DNA of 64,000 nt from CBDFGN01 sp965247065 (GTDB taxonomy: Bacteria; Bacteroidota; Bacteroidia; Cytophagales; Cyclobacteriaceae): assembly GCA_965247065.1 (NCBI GenBank), contig CBDFGN010000006.1, positions 1,860,001 to 1,924,000 on the forward strand. Direction: 5' to 3'. Below the pieces are notes generated by a model. It ran no database searches. It was given only the letters and a program-made list of their open reading frames with translations, and was not told the origin of the DNA. Each line of letters opens with the position of its first letter. Position 1 is the stretch's first letter. Of the stretch, positions 45,611-54,993 are shown in pieces. Made by a program: the position numbers and the translations under genes.

Positions 45611-47491
45611 CTATTCCACCTTCAACAGCTTTCCCTGAACCCGATCATCTTCGAAATCTGCCCTGTAGAAATAAAGGCCCGGTGCTAAGGAATCTCCATC
45701 GATTCCTATACCGCTCCACTTTATGGCAATCGTACCCGCCTGATGAACCTGACGACTTATTTGATATAACTCCTTACTGGTAATTGAATAGATTGTTAAG
45801 TCCAGATTTCCCGGTTTGGCAAGTTTGAAATGGATGGTAGTGGTGTTCTGAAAGGGGTTAGGATAATTATAAACCTGAATTGATGGGTTCACGATTTCAT
45901 CTTCTACTCCAGTGATTCGGGAGTTTTCACCTTCTTTAAGACTCAGCGTTTGATTTGCGGGGACATCGTACAGGGTTTCTATCAATCCCAGTGGCCAGGT
46001 AACCTGTATTTCGTTGATGACCTGAAAGGACCCAAGTCCAAAGTGGACCGGCGTAAGGCTCTGACTCAAATAGCCGGCGCCGTGGTACCATCGATAGTAA
46101 GATTTACCGTCGATGGTGACTTTTACTTCGGTCCCGATAGCATCGCGGTTTGAATCAGTTCCTTCCAGCCAAATTTTTATCCAATTGGCATTTTCAGGCT
46201 GGCTGTCCTTAATAATTTCATTTCGGTACAAGGACACTGTTTCCACTGAGTTACCCACCGCCATGTCCAAGTCTCCGTCGTCATCGTAGTCAAAAACCTC
46301 GAGGCCTCTTGCTTTAGCGATCGCATCGGTTTGTGATTCTACTGACCAATTTTGGAATCCGCTAGTCCCCTCCATTTGCAAATTCTTGTAAAAGAAATTC
46401 GGTTCGTCCTCCTGTACTACACCCTCTAAGACTCCTCCTTTCTCTTCAACACCATTAACCGCGTAGAGATCTTCGTCTCCATCATGGTCGCAGTCGAAAA
46501 ACTTAGTTCCCCAGCCCCAGCCGGTATTTGCAATACCCATTTCCACTGCATCATCCTGAAACCTGCGGTTGCCGAGGTCGGTGTGCAAGGGGTTGGGGTG
46601 GTGATTGAATATGTTGGTAACATAGATATCGAACAAACCGTCATTGTTATAATCCCCCACGGTCACTCCCATACCGGCACCTTCATCATTCAATCGATAA
46701 GCCAAAGAAGCTTCATTGAAGGTGTTATCGATTTGCCGGTTTTCGAAAAACTCGTTTTCGGTACCGTCGTTAGCGTTGAATAGGTCCAAAAACCCGTCCT
46801 TGCCCACATCGATCGGCACACTTGTCCAGGTAATTCCAAACCCACCCAGGCGCGTTCGTTCAGTAACATCTTCAAAGGTCCCATCACCCAGATTCTCGTA
46901 CATAAAGTTGACTCCCTTCAATTGGCTTACATACAAGTCTAGGTCTCCATCTTTGTCAGGATCCCACCAAAGGGCACTGGAGCTGTAGCATTCATTACAA
47001 CTTGCTACGCCAGCCTGATCAGTAACGTCAACAAAAGTGCCATCTCCCTCATTGTGGTACAGTTGATCTTCCCTACTATTGGTCAGAAACAGATCGGGAA
47101 ATCCATCATTGTCGTAATCGCCCCATGCCGCTCCCATTTTCTCTCCCCTGACCGCCGCCACTCCAGTATTGACATACTGAATATCAAATCCGGCGGCAAT
47201 AGTCACATCCTCAAACGTTGCATCCCCGTTGTTACTCAAGAGGCGATTCCAGGTGGTTTCGTCGTTTGGATCAAACGATTCAAATCCGACAAAAAATATA
47301 TCCAGATCACCATCTTGATCGTAGTCTGCAACAGCCACTCCATTGGCGCTTTGAACATGATCGATTTGGGCTGATTCCTCAACCCGGATGAAATCCTGGG
47401 CTGAAGCGGTAGTGAAAAAAATGAATGTAAATAATAGCGGTATTCTGTCCCTAACGCCCCTGATAATTTCCTTAAACAGCTGATGTCCCAT
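45611..47491 (-). CDS. FG-GAP/ASPIC-UnbV repeat protein with T9SS sorting domain, paralogue
   Basis: 626 residues with a Sec signal at about 15-32 (LLFTFIFFTTASAQ). The FG-GAP propeller (DYDQDGDLDIFFVG, DYNNDGLFDIYVT), the ASPIC/UnbV domain (YHGAGYLSQSLTPVHFGLG) and the sorting tail (YNYPNPFQNTTTIHFKL, GLYFYRADF, KLLKVE) are in the same order as in 43416-45383, and the two are similar along their length. They arose by tandem duplication. A role as a secreted adhesin or surface-glycan binder is plausible; the ASPIC/UnbV module is of unknown function. Confidence 0.92.
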   Translation of the reverse strand: MGHQLFKEIIRGVRDRIPLLFTFIFFTTASAQDFIRVEESAQIDHVQSANGVAVADYDQDGDLDIFFVGFESFDPNDETTWNRLLSNNGDATFEDVTIAAGFDIQYVNTGVAAVRGEKMGAAWGDYDNDGFPDLFLTNSREDQLYHNEGDGTFVDVTDQAGVASCNECYSSSALWWDPDKDGDLDLYVSQLKGVNFMYENLGDGTFEDVTERTRLGGFGITWTSVPIDVGKDGFLDLFNANDGTENEFFENRQIDNTFNEASLAYRLNDEGAGMGVTVGDYNNDGLFDIYVTNIFNHHPNPLHTDLGNRRFQDDAVEMGIANTGWGWGTKFFDCDHDGDEDLYAVNGVEEKGGVLEGVVQEDEPNFFYKNLQMEGTSGFQNWSVESQTDAIAKARGLEVFDYDDDGDLDMAVGNSVETVSLYRNEIIKDSQPENANWIKIWLEGTDSNRDAIGTEVKVTIDGKSYYRWYHGAGYLSQSLTPVHFGLGSFQVINEIQVTWPLGLIETLYDVPANQTLSLKEGENSRITGVEDEIVNPSIQVYNYPNPFQNTTTIHFKLAKPGNLDLTIYSITSKELYQISRQVHQAGTIAIKWSGIGIDGDSLAPGLYFYRADFEDDRVQGKLLKVE

Positions 47492-47599
47492 CCCCCAACC
47501 TCCTTTTCAGTATTCGAATTTAAACATAATTATAGTGAAAATGGTTTTCTTCTGGTTCTCTGTTGATCAGAACTTCCAGAAACAGTAGTGAGGAGATTA

Positions 47600-47660
47600 A
47601 ATCCAAAACTCAAAATTCAAAAAAAATCCAAAGCCCGAAACTCAAAATTCAAAACTAGCC
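47600..47660 (+). repeat. AT-rich repeat, left of the four-helix-bundle gene
   Basis: Two units of the type AAATCCAAAACTCAAAATTC in direct order. The inverted version occurs at 48385-48470, so the two flank the gene at 47724 as inverted repeats. Confidence 0.65.
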
Positions 47661-47723
47661 TTAATCAGGGGGTAACATTTCTAATTGTATTGCAATTAAT
47701 TAAGGAAGAGGGAATGAATTTTC

Positions 47724-48092
47724 ATGACGCAGAAAACCAGGAAATTCGATTTGCCGGAGCGAACTCATCAGTTCGCCTTGCGAGCTCGAAACTTTGTTAG
47801 AAACTTGCCAAAGACCTCGATTAATCTCGAGGATTCCAAGCAACTGATCAGATCCTCAGGCTCAGTGGGCGCGAACTATATTGAAGCCAATGAGTCGCTT
47901 GGGAAAAAAGATTTCTTAATGAGGATCAGAATTTGTCGAAAGGAAGCTAAGGAGTGTGGATATTGGCTGCGATTATTGGGTGAATTGAATGACAATAAGA
48001 TTAAGGAAGAGGCGCGATCCCTCTCCAAGGAATCCTTGGAATTGGCCAAGATATTTCATGCTATACTGGAAAATTCTAAATCCAAAATCTAG
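47724..48092 (+). CDS. Four-helix-bundle protein (23S rRNA intervening-sequence type)
   Basis: 122 residues. Helical pattern: FDLPERTHQFALRARNFVRN, SIGANYIEA-like SVGANYIEANESLG, FLMRIRICRKEAKECGYWL, then SKESLELAKIFHAILE. This is the TIGR02436/four-helix-bundle family that includes intervening-sequence proteins and relatives of the Avd factor of diversity-generating retroelements. The ATG at 47724 follows an AT-rich leader. No reverse transcriptase is in the window. It is framed by AT-rich repeats shared with other sites, which suggests a mobile cassette. Confidence 0.88.
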   Translation: MTQKTRKFDLPERTHQFALRARNFVRNLPKTSINLEDSKQLIRSSGSVGANYIEANESLGKKDFLMRIRICRKEAKECGYWLRLLGELNDNKIKEEARSLSKESLELAKIFHAILENSKSKI

Positions 48093-48099
48093 GTGAATT

Positions 48100-48470
48100 C
48101 AAAAACCAAAACAAACTCGAAGCTCACCCTGAAGTATATGAATATAACTTCAGGGCAAAATTCAAAACAAATTCAAAAATTCAAAAGTTTAAAAAAATTC
48201 AAAACTCAAAATCGGAAACGAAAAACCAAACTCAATGAAGCCGCTACCTTTTATCGGACAGTAAGTCATTAAAAAAATTGGCTTAAAGTCATGGTGAAAA
48301 TCATAAAGGAAGTACGACAAGGAGTTCAATTTGATGGCACTAGAACTTATAGAGTCATCTCGCAAAAGGATAGGATTTGGAAATTAGGACTACTTTGAAT
48401 TTTGAGTTTCGAATTTGGATTTTTCATTTCCTTTGAATTTTGAGTTTTGTATTTAGGATTTTTCAAAAAC
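48100..48470. repeat. AT-rich repeat block right of the four-helix-bundle gene
   Basis: Contains a partial copy of the dispersed repeat in forward order at about 48110-48210 (CCTGAAGTATATGAATATAA, then CAAAATTC units) and an inverted copy at about 48385-48470 (GAATTTTGAGTTT units). The inverted part joins directly onto the broken end of the GH32 fragment at 48453. The 360 bases between genes hold nothing else recognisable. Confidence 0.65.
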
Positions 48471-48794
48471 GTGATCCCAGACCGCCACCCACATTTCCTC
48501 TCCAGGTTTTTGAGGGTGAGGAATCGGGGTACGTGCCAGGTAAAACATATGGTACCTTCCATTCCAAAATAAAGCACCATTGGCGTCGTTGAAAAAACCT
48601 TCCGGTGGCATCAGGTGATACCGCGGTCGCTGTGCATCCTGCCAGATCAATTCCCGCATTTGGCGTGAATTTCTAATCAGTTCGTTGATGTTCGGCCTGG
48701 AAGCCGTGCTTTGTTGAGCAATCAAGGCAGGCATCACAAATCCATTAAGGATCAATGCCAAAGCATAAAGCGAATTGGCCGTGAATCTTTTCAT
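48453..48794 (-). pseudogene. Truncated GH32 gene (5' fragment)
   Basis: About 113 codons of a GH32 gene from the ATG at 48794. Signal (NGFVMPALIAQQ), then SRPNINELIRNSRQMREL and FFNDANGALFWNGRYHM, nearly the same as residues 27-90 of the GH32 at 61743. The match stops at VWDHVFEKS, where the AT-rich repeat begins, and the rest of the enzyme (about 440 residues) is missing. The fragment has only the nucleophile region, so it cannot be active. It probably arose by rearrangement at the repeat. Confidence 0.88.
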
Positions 48795-48885
48795 GATTTC
48801 ATTTGAATTAGTCATCCTTTTCAGGGTGATAATAAATGGGACGACAGCTTGTTTTTCAATAACAGCCCCAAGTTTCTTTTTTAAG

Positions 48886-48916
48886 GTCAGATTCTTCGCT
48901 GTCGCTCAGAAAAAGG
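48886..48916 (+). repeat. 31-base direct repeat, first copy
   Basis: Identical to 48988-49018 and starting GTCAGATTCTTCGCTGTCGC. The copies are 102 bases apart, upstream of the GH32 fragment and downstream of the SusD terminator. No gene between. Confidence 0.75.
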
Positions 48917-48987
48917 ACCGCTCAGAGCTATTTTCTGAGAGAGTCCTGCAGGAAGACTAAATAATCTGTTTTCTGGCCATTCTTAGA

Positions 48988-49018
48988 GTCAGATTCTTCG
49001 CTGTCGCTCAGAAAAAGG
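48988..49018 (+). repeat. 31-base direct repeat, second copy
   Basis: Second copy of the repeat at 48886. The region 48795-49181 otherwise holds only the SusD terminator. Confidence 0.75.
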
Positions 49019-49127
49019 CGTTGGAGGAACTCCAAGAAATATCCCGCCTTTTTCTAAGGGCGTGGGACGACCGAAGAATCCGTCTCTCGAATGAGGCCAG
49101 ACTCCCGTTCCTCACCTCCGACCCTAC

Positions 49128-49159
49128 AAAAAAAATTAGGGGCCTGTCGACCCCTAATT
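49128..49159 (-). terminator. Rho-independent terminator of the SusC/SusD operon
   Basis: Inverted repeat AATTAGGGG (49134-49142) and CCCCTAATT (49151-49159) with an 8-base loop. On the minus strand the stem is followed by a run of eight T. It lies 23 bases after the SusD stop codon. Confidence 0.85.
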
Positions 49160-49181
49160 GAATTGGATATGTTATCAAATT

Positions 49182-50909
49182 CTAATTATACCCAGGATTC
49201 TGCACATACAGCGCCTGGCTAATAACAATCTGAGCGGTAGGAATGGGATTATACTCATCCCTGCCGACGGTAAATAGCAGTTCCGCCAAGAAATCCTTCC
49301 TCACTTTCTCGACCACCGCATATTCTGCAATTGTCGGTCCGGCGATTCCCCAGCGAACCAGATCAAAGAAGCGGACTCCTTCCCAGGCAAATTCCAGCCT
49401 TCTTTCCCACTGCAGGATTTTTCGGGCATTGTCCTGAGTACCAAGGGTAGTGTATAACCCGGTATTGTAGGCCGCCGTGGGAGTACCATCAGCGTAAACC
49501 AATCTTCCTGTGCTATTAGCAGCCCGCGCCCTGATCATATTGATGTAAGGCAAGGCCTCGTCCATTCTCCCCAGTTCGATCAACGCTTCGGCTTTCCACA
49601 TAAGAACATCGCCGTAGCGAATGATATCGGTGTTCTTGGAAGAAGTGAAAAACGGACCAACCTGCCTAAAGCCCGGAGACTCCGGCAGAATCTGGTCTTT
49701 TAGTCCCCCTTTGTCACCGTATATTGCGAATGCACGCAGGTATGTTCGGTCAAAAATCCGGCTGGGCTCGTACTTAAATGGCATCCCCTGCAGCACTACA
49801 GTATGGCCAAATCGTGCGTCCATGCTTAGGTTTAACACATCTGCTGCTACATCCAAAGTCCCGATATTGTATGTGTCAAACAATGGAAGCCCATTGGCAT
49901 CGGTTTTAAATGCGTTGGTCAGGTTATCTGTGGGTATTTCGAACCAGCAGCACCCGTAACCCGGCCCCATATTATATTGAAGCATGTCGGAAAAATTACC
50001 CCGACCATCGGCTGAACCATCATCAGTAGATCTCATGACAGCCCAAACTGACTCCTCGCCACTTTCAAATTCCCACAAAAAGTTCTCGGCAAAATCCGAC
50101 GTCAGGGCATATTCCCCGGTACCTTCGATCGTAGTGACCAAGTCCACTACTTCTTGAAGTTCGGTTGCATCTATGCTGACCACCTGATGGTTATCGTCCT
50201 GCCTATACGCTTTATATAACAATGTTTTGGCCAAATAAGCACGGGCCGCGTTCTTAGTGGGCCGTCCTTCGTCAGCCTGAACATCCGGTAAAGCAGCAAC
50301 ACCCGCCCGAAATTCATCGGCGATATAATTCCATCCTTCGTCGCTGGTAAGTACCCGGTTGCTAATATCTATGATCTCCGATTTAGCAACATTTTCATCG
50401 ATATAGACAATGTTCTTCCACATTATCTTGAATACAAACTCCAGATGTCCCCGGAGAAATCGCAACTCGGCGATCCGCTGCGTTTGCAGAGGATACTCTG
50501 CAGTGGTCAGCTGCTTGACCCTTCGGAGCGCTTCATTGGCCCTTGAAATCGGCCTGGACCCTTCCAGCCAAAACAGGTTGATCCAATTGTTATCAGGCCG
50601 GTTTCCGGAAAATATTTCAGCATTATGCCACTCACCCACATCACCAACGCCACCTCCACCTTTGTGGGCATCGTGCCCTCTTATTCCTCCATAGACCCAC
50701 AGGTGGTTGAACTGGGCCCAGTGGTGATCATTTCCCACCCCGGCATAAGCCGCAATCACCATTTTCTCTACATTTGTTACCGAATTAAGATCCTCATCGC
50801 CCACGGCGCCTGGAGGAACGAAATCAAGGAATTCTTCTGAACATCCCAAGGCCAGAAAGCCAGCCAGCGCAATTGCTATAATATTATTTATATGATTTAT
50901 CTTTTTCAT
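49182..50909 (-). CDS. susD: SusD/RagB-family glycan-binding lipoprotein
   Basis: 575 residues with lipoprotein signal LALGCSEEFLDF (Cys 23). SusD features: TPR-like helices (ISRANEALRRVKQL, ELRFLRGHLEFVFKIMW), EAYFLRG-type helix, DVLMWKAEALIELGRMDEALPYINMIRARA, and a C-terminal RWGIAGPTIAEY segment. It forms the lid of the SusC channel on the cell surface and binds the glycan. It is 47 bases after the susC gene. With GH32 neighbours a fructan ligand is likely. Confidence 0.95.
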   Translation of the reverse strand: MKKINHINNIIAIALAGFLALGCSEEFLDFVPPGAVGDEDLNSVTNVEKMVIAAYAGVGNDHHWAQFNHLWVYGGIRGHDAHKGGGGVGDVGEWHNAEIFSGNRPDNNWINLFWLEGSRPISRANEALRRVKQLTTAEYPLQTQRIAELRFLRGHLEFVFKIMWKNIVYIDENVAKSEIIDISNRVLTSDEGWNYIADEFRAGVAALPDVQADEGRPTKNAARAYLAKTLLYKAYRQDDNHQVVSIDATELQEVVDLVTTIEGTGEYALTSDFAENFLWEFESGEESVWAVMRSTDDGSADGRGNFSDMLQYNMGPGYGCCWFEIPTDNLTNAFKTDANGLPLFDTYNIGTLDVAADVLNLSMDARFGHTVVLQGMPFKYEPSRIFDRTYLRAFAIYGDKGGLKDQILPESPGFRQVGPFFTSSKNTDIIRYGDVLMWKAEALIELGRMDEALPYINMIRARAANSTGRLVYADGTPTAAYNTGLYTTLGTQDNARKILQWERRLEFAWEGVRFFDLVRWGIAGPTIAEYAVVEKVRKDFLAELLFTVGRDEYNPIPTAQIVISQALYVQNPGYN

Positions 50910-50956
50910 CTTATTAGAATTTCAAATTTAAACGTTCAGCCTTTTTTAGGCAAATT

Positions 50957-53900
50957 CTAGAATCCAACGGTTAAGCCCAGAGTATACCGCGGTCCTCTGG
51001 GAGTAGCTGAATGTGTAAATGGAAATCTGCGTGCTCTTTTAGGGTCTGCACCTATTAACACCCGGTCAACATGCCAGCCGGGAGCGGTCCATTCGTCCTC
51101 CCCTTTTCCATCGGTTAGCCAAAACAGGCCCTCCCCGGTAAAATACACTCTTAGATTGGACAGAAAGGTGTTGCTAACTACTGACGCCGGAAGGGTATAT
51201 CCTAGCGTAGCCTGTCTTAATGCAAAGAAAGAGGCATTTCGTATTGTGTAACTCGAAACCCTGGCATTGGAAGTAGACCGGGTCAAAGCAGGAATTATGC
51301 TGCCTGTTTGGGTAAAGTTCCAGGCTTCAAGTGCGCGTTGCCCAATGTTCTCACCATCGCCGGTTCCGGAGGTGCCAAATCTCCTAATGTTTCCAGTATC
51401 ATCCATATCTCTGCCAGCGGCTCCCCAAAAGAACAGCCGAAGATCAAAGTCTTTCCAGCCTACCTCTCCATGAATACCATATTCAAGATCGGCTCTAGCA
51501 TTAGTTCCTAAGAATTCCTGATCTAAAGAACTGATAACTCCGTCGTTGTTAAGATCTTTGTAGCGCAATTGTCCTATCCGTTTGCCCACTTGATCTGCAT
51601 GGCCATCAACTTCACCCTGGTTCTGGAATAACCCATCGGCCACGTACCCGAATAGGGCATCCGCAGATTGACCGATGATGTTCTGTTCTTCATTTCCTGG
51701 ATAGGAAGCCCATAAACCCTCAGGCAGCGCTGTAATCTGATCAGAATAATGAGAAAGATTCAGGCTTACAGAGTATGTCCAATCACCGGTTCTTTGACTA
51801 TTATAGGTTATCTGGCCTTCCCAGCCGTTAGTCTCCATATCGGCTCCGTTTGCAAACCGATTTTTTCCATCCCCAATGGCAGCAATGGGTACCGGTTGAA
51901 TCAGGATATCAGTGGTCTTTTTATTATAAAATTCGAATGAACCGATAAGCCTTTGGTCCAAAAATCCAAAGTCAAGACCTATATTAATTTCGGTTTGTTC
52001 TTCCCACTTCAACTCATCGTTTCCGGTTTGGACCGCATAAAATCCCGATTGCAGAAGACCATTTTCCTGGTTTCCGATGTCGTATGAGGTTGAATTATTG
52101 GCTGCTGGCAATGCCCAAGGATTGGGGAGAATGTTTGCCTCTGCATAGAGCGCCCGGAATAAACTAAACCGTGCATCATTCAGGATATCCTGGTTTCCAG
52201 TTTTACCCCAGCCTACCCGTATCTTTAAGTCCGACAACCAGCCAAGGCCTGACATGAAGTCCTCATCCCCAATTCTCCAACCCACAGACGCTGCTGGGAA
52301 AACAGCAAACCGGTTTTGGGTACCAAATCGGGAAGATCCATCCCGGCGAATGGTGAAGGAGGCCAGATATTTATCCTGAAACGAGTAGTTTGCCTTACCG
52401 AAATAAGAGAACAAGCTGAAACCGGTTGTTGAACCGGTCGTATTTCGCTCACCCGACGCGGCATCCAATACCAGGTATTCTTTTGTTTCGAGTGCGAAGT
52501 CCTTGGCTGTTGCAGTGTATAGGTCAACAAAATTTTCAACGGCCTCGGTACCTGCCAGAACTGTAAAGCTGTGACTGTTTATGGTCTTGTTGTACGTGAG
52601 GGTATTGTTAAAAACCCAATTGATCTGATCTGTGGACCTGCGAGTAAGCTCGGCAATGGAGTTGCTTAAGAACCCTCTGGAATAAGTTCGGAATATGTCG
52701 GTTGAATTGATTCGATCATAATCAACTCCCAGTGTGGATCTAAAATTCAGACCTTCGATTATTTCGAAATCGACATAGACATTTCCAAAGACCTTTAGGT
52801 TGTGAATTCTGTCATCGCGGTTGTCTTCGGATGATCCGATATGATTATCTCTATCGGAAAAACCTGCCCCTGGAGGACCCGCAAACCTTCCGTCTTCAGT
52901 GCGAACCGGCAGAATGGACTTCAGACGATAACCTATGCCCGCCAGATCACCCCCAATTTGGGAATCCAGCCATTCGCGTTCTCCTTTAACTATATTAAAG
53001 TTTTGACCGACCGTTAATCTATTATCGATAAAATTGTAGTTCGAATTCAGGCGTACTCCAAAACGTTCATAACCCGTACGCAACAGAACCCCTTTCTGGT
53101 CAAAATAATTCATTGAAAGTTGAACTCCACCCCTGTCAGTACCCTGTGAAAAGCCAACATCATAATTCTGTACTATTCCGGTTTGTGAGGACTCGTCCCA
53201 CCAGTCAGTACCTACCTCAATATCACCACCATGCACGCTTTGCGCATGGCCGGCCGGCCTCATGTTGTCGGTCTGGTCTAACCAGTCGGGATATATGATC
53301 TGGTCCAATACCGGTACCCCATTTCCTTGTATTCCCGTGCCCAAACTAGGATCGAAATGCCACTGATAGGTGTAAATTCCGTCATTATCCGGATCAGCAC
53401 CATCGTTTACCGACTGCTGCCATGCAATTATCGCCCGCTCCCTGTTATTTGCCATCTCATCCGGATCCGTCCAGGTTTGTACGCCATACCTAGCGTTCAC
53501 CGTAATACTGGCCTTCGCATCCTTTGGTTGCTTGGTAGTTATGATAATTACCCCATTAGAAGCCCTGGAGCCATAAATAGAGGCCGAAGATGCATCTTTT
53601 AGGACCTGGATCGACTCAACGTCACCCGGGTTTAACCAGGATATTCCCCAGTTCGTTTGATTAGTACCATTTTCATTGGTTATATAAGGTTGGACCGGAA
53701 CTCCGTCAACGATATATAGCGGATCATTATTCCCCAGAGTACTATTACCCCTAATTCTGACTGACGCGCCCTGACCCGGATCGCCCACCTGATCGACGAA
53801 TACGCCAGGCATCCTTCCCTGAAGGGCCTGCGCGGTATTGTAGACTGTAACATCTTTTATTTGATCCAAATCCATTACCGCAACAGCTCCTAAAAGGTCC

Positions 53901-54283
53901 TTTTTCCTTTCGACAGAGTAGCCGGTCACAATCAGTTCCTCCAGTTGCTGCGTATCCAGGGCCAGTTGCATGTCGATCACTGATTGTGCACCCACAGTTA
54001 TCTCCTGGGGCTGGTAGCCCACGTAGGTTATTACAATCACGTTGTCCGAAGCAGCCTCAACAGAATAATTGCCGTCTATGTCTGTGATAGTACCGGTAGT
54101 AGTCCCTTTGATAACCACAGTTACCCCAGCAAGAGGCTGGGAGTTCTCATCAACGATGGTGCCGCTAATCTGGGCATAGGCCCACATTGGCGATAGGAGG
54201 AATAAGACCGCCAAAGTCAATTGGACGGGCCTTCGTGTTAGCCTCCATGGCACTCTCAAAAGTTTAAGTAGCGAATTCCTCAT
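50957..54283 (-). CDS. susC: SusC/RagA-family TonB-dependent outer-membrane transporter
   Basis: 1108 residues. A signal (LAVLFLLSPMWAYAQ) is followed by a carboxypeptidase-regulatory-like domain at about 38-115 (GTIVDENSQPLAGVTVVIKG), the SusC motif LEELIVTGYSVERKKDLLGAV, plug (RIRGNSTLGNNDPLYIVDGV, VESIQVLKDASSASIYGSRA) and a barrel ending TLGLTVGF. It imports oligosaccharides with TonB energy and pairs with SusD directly downstream. No sigma-factor gene precedes it; regulation is not visible. Confidence 0.96.
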   Translation of the reverse strand: MRNSLLKLLRVPWRLTRRPVQLTLAVLFLLSPMWAYAQISGTIVDENSQPLAGVTVVIKGTTTGTITDIDGNYSVEAASDNVIVITYVGYQPQEITVGAQSVIDMQLALDTQQLEELIVTGYSVERKKDLLGAVAVMDLDQIKDVTVYNTAQALQGRMPGVFVDQVGDPGQGASVRIRGNSTLGNNDPLYIVDGVPVQPYITNENGTNQTNWGISWLNPGDVESIQVLKDASSASIYGSRASNGVIIITTKQPKDAKASITVNARYGVQTWTDPDEMANNRERAIIAWQQSVNDGADPDNDGIYTYQWHFDPSLGTGIQGNGVPVLDQIIYPDWLDQTDNMRPAGHAQSVHGGDIEVGTDWWDESSQTGIVQNYDVGFSQGTDRGGVQLSMNYFDQKGVLLRTGYERFGVRLNSNYNFIDNRLTVGQNFNIVKGEREWLDSQIGGDLAGIGYRLKSILPVRTEDGRFAGPPGAGFSDRDNHIGSSEDNRDDRIHNLKVFGNVYVDFEIIEGLNFRSTLGVDYDRINSTDIFRTYSRGFLSNSIAELTRRSTDQINWVFNNTLTYNKTINSHSFTVLAGTEAVENFVDLYTATAKDFALETKEYLVLDAASGERNTTGSTTGFSLFSYFGKANYSFQDKYLASFTIRRDGSSRFGTQNRFAVFPAASVGWRIGDEDFMSGLGWLSDLKIRVGWGKTGNQDILNDARFSLFRALYAEANILPNPWALPAANNSTSYDIGNQENGLLQSGFYAVQTGNDELKWEEQTEINIGLDFGFLDQRLIGSFEFYNKKTTDILIQPVPIAAIGDGKNRFANGADMETNGWEGQITYNSQRTGDWTYSVSLNLSHYSDQITALPEGLWASYPGNEEQNIIGQSADALFGYVADGLFQNQGEVDGHADQVGKRIGQLRYKDLNNDGVISSLDQEFLGTNARADLEYGIHGEVGWKDFDLRLFFWGAAGRDMDDTGNIRRFGTSGTGDGENIGQRALEAWNFTQTGSIIPALTRSTSNARVSSYTIRNASFFALRQATLGYTLPASVVSNTFLSNLRVYFTGEGLFWLTDGKGEDEWTAPGWHVDRVLIGADPKRARRFPFTHSATPRGPRYTLGLTVGF

Positions 54284-54678
54284 AATTAATGGTTTTAAAG
54301 TTTAAGTGAATTATTCGCTGGATTGTAAGGGTAACTGGACCCGAACCGCGCTGAGATCATTGAAGCCCATTGGTGAATTCAGTATGTCCATATTCCAATA
54401 GCCGAAGCCAGCTAAGTAACCTAAAGCAGATACCGGGGCCTAAGAAGCAGGCGGAAAAACCGGATATCTCTCCTTGACAAGTTCTCAAAATATTCTAGAA
54501 TTTACAAGGATTCCAGCAAAATTGAGTCTCAAAAGGTAAAAAACTGAATGTTGTGGGACTTATTTCCCCCCCCGATTGTACTTTTTCAAGATGGAGTATG
54601 AATACCAAAATCATCGGACCGAAAAGATTGGACCCAACTCAGGCCTTTTTCTGGGGGAGGCGAAGCCGGCCGAGAATC
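54284..54678. other. Leader region of the susC gene
   Basis: About 400 bases upstream of susC with no reading frame of note. It must contain the promoter, but I found no clear TAnnTTTG/TTTG pair. Confidence 0.5.
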
Positions 54679-54964
54679 TCCTGTTATAGGGGGAGAAGAC
54701 TGTAAGGATGATGTGGCGGAGGTGTATGGTACCACGTCTGGTGACGCGCACTATGTGGCGGGGCAGTGTATAGTACAGGGTCTGGTGACCCGCACCGTGC
54801 TGGGGGATTCCGCAGAGTCCCATGAGAATCATTTTGGTCTAAGTTACCTGAAAACGGGAGGAGACTCTGAGGAGGATACAAATGAAATCCAAAACTCAAC
54901 CCTGAAGCATATATTTAGATATTACTTTGGGCAAAATTCAAAATAAATCTGAAGCATAAAATCT
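54679..54964 (+). repeat. Dispersed non-coding repeat, copy B
   Basis: Second near-full copy of the element at 43151. It has two GTCTGGTGAC-type hairpin units where copy A has variants, then GAGGAGGATACAAATGAAATCC and the AT-rich tail. It lies 30 bases after the 3' end of the Nramp-like gene, matching the position of copy A after an FG-GAP gene. Confidence 0.8.
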
Positions 54965-54993
54965 CAAAGCCAGGGATTTCATCCAAGGTGTTC

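Noticed and set aside
47588..48220. AT-rich repeat units as a CRISPR array
   Set aside because: Units are irregular, without uniform spacers, and no cas genes are present.
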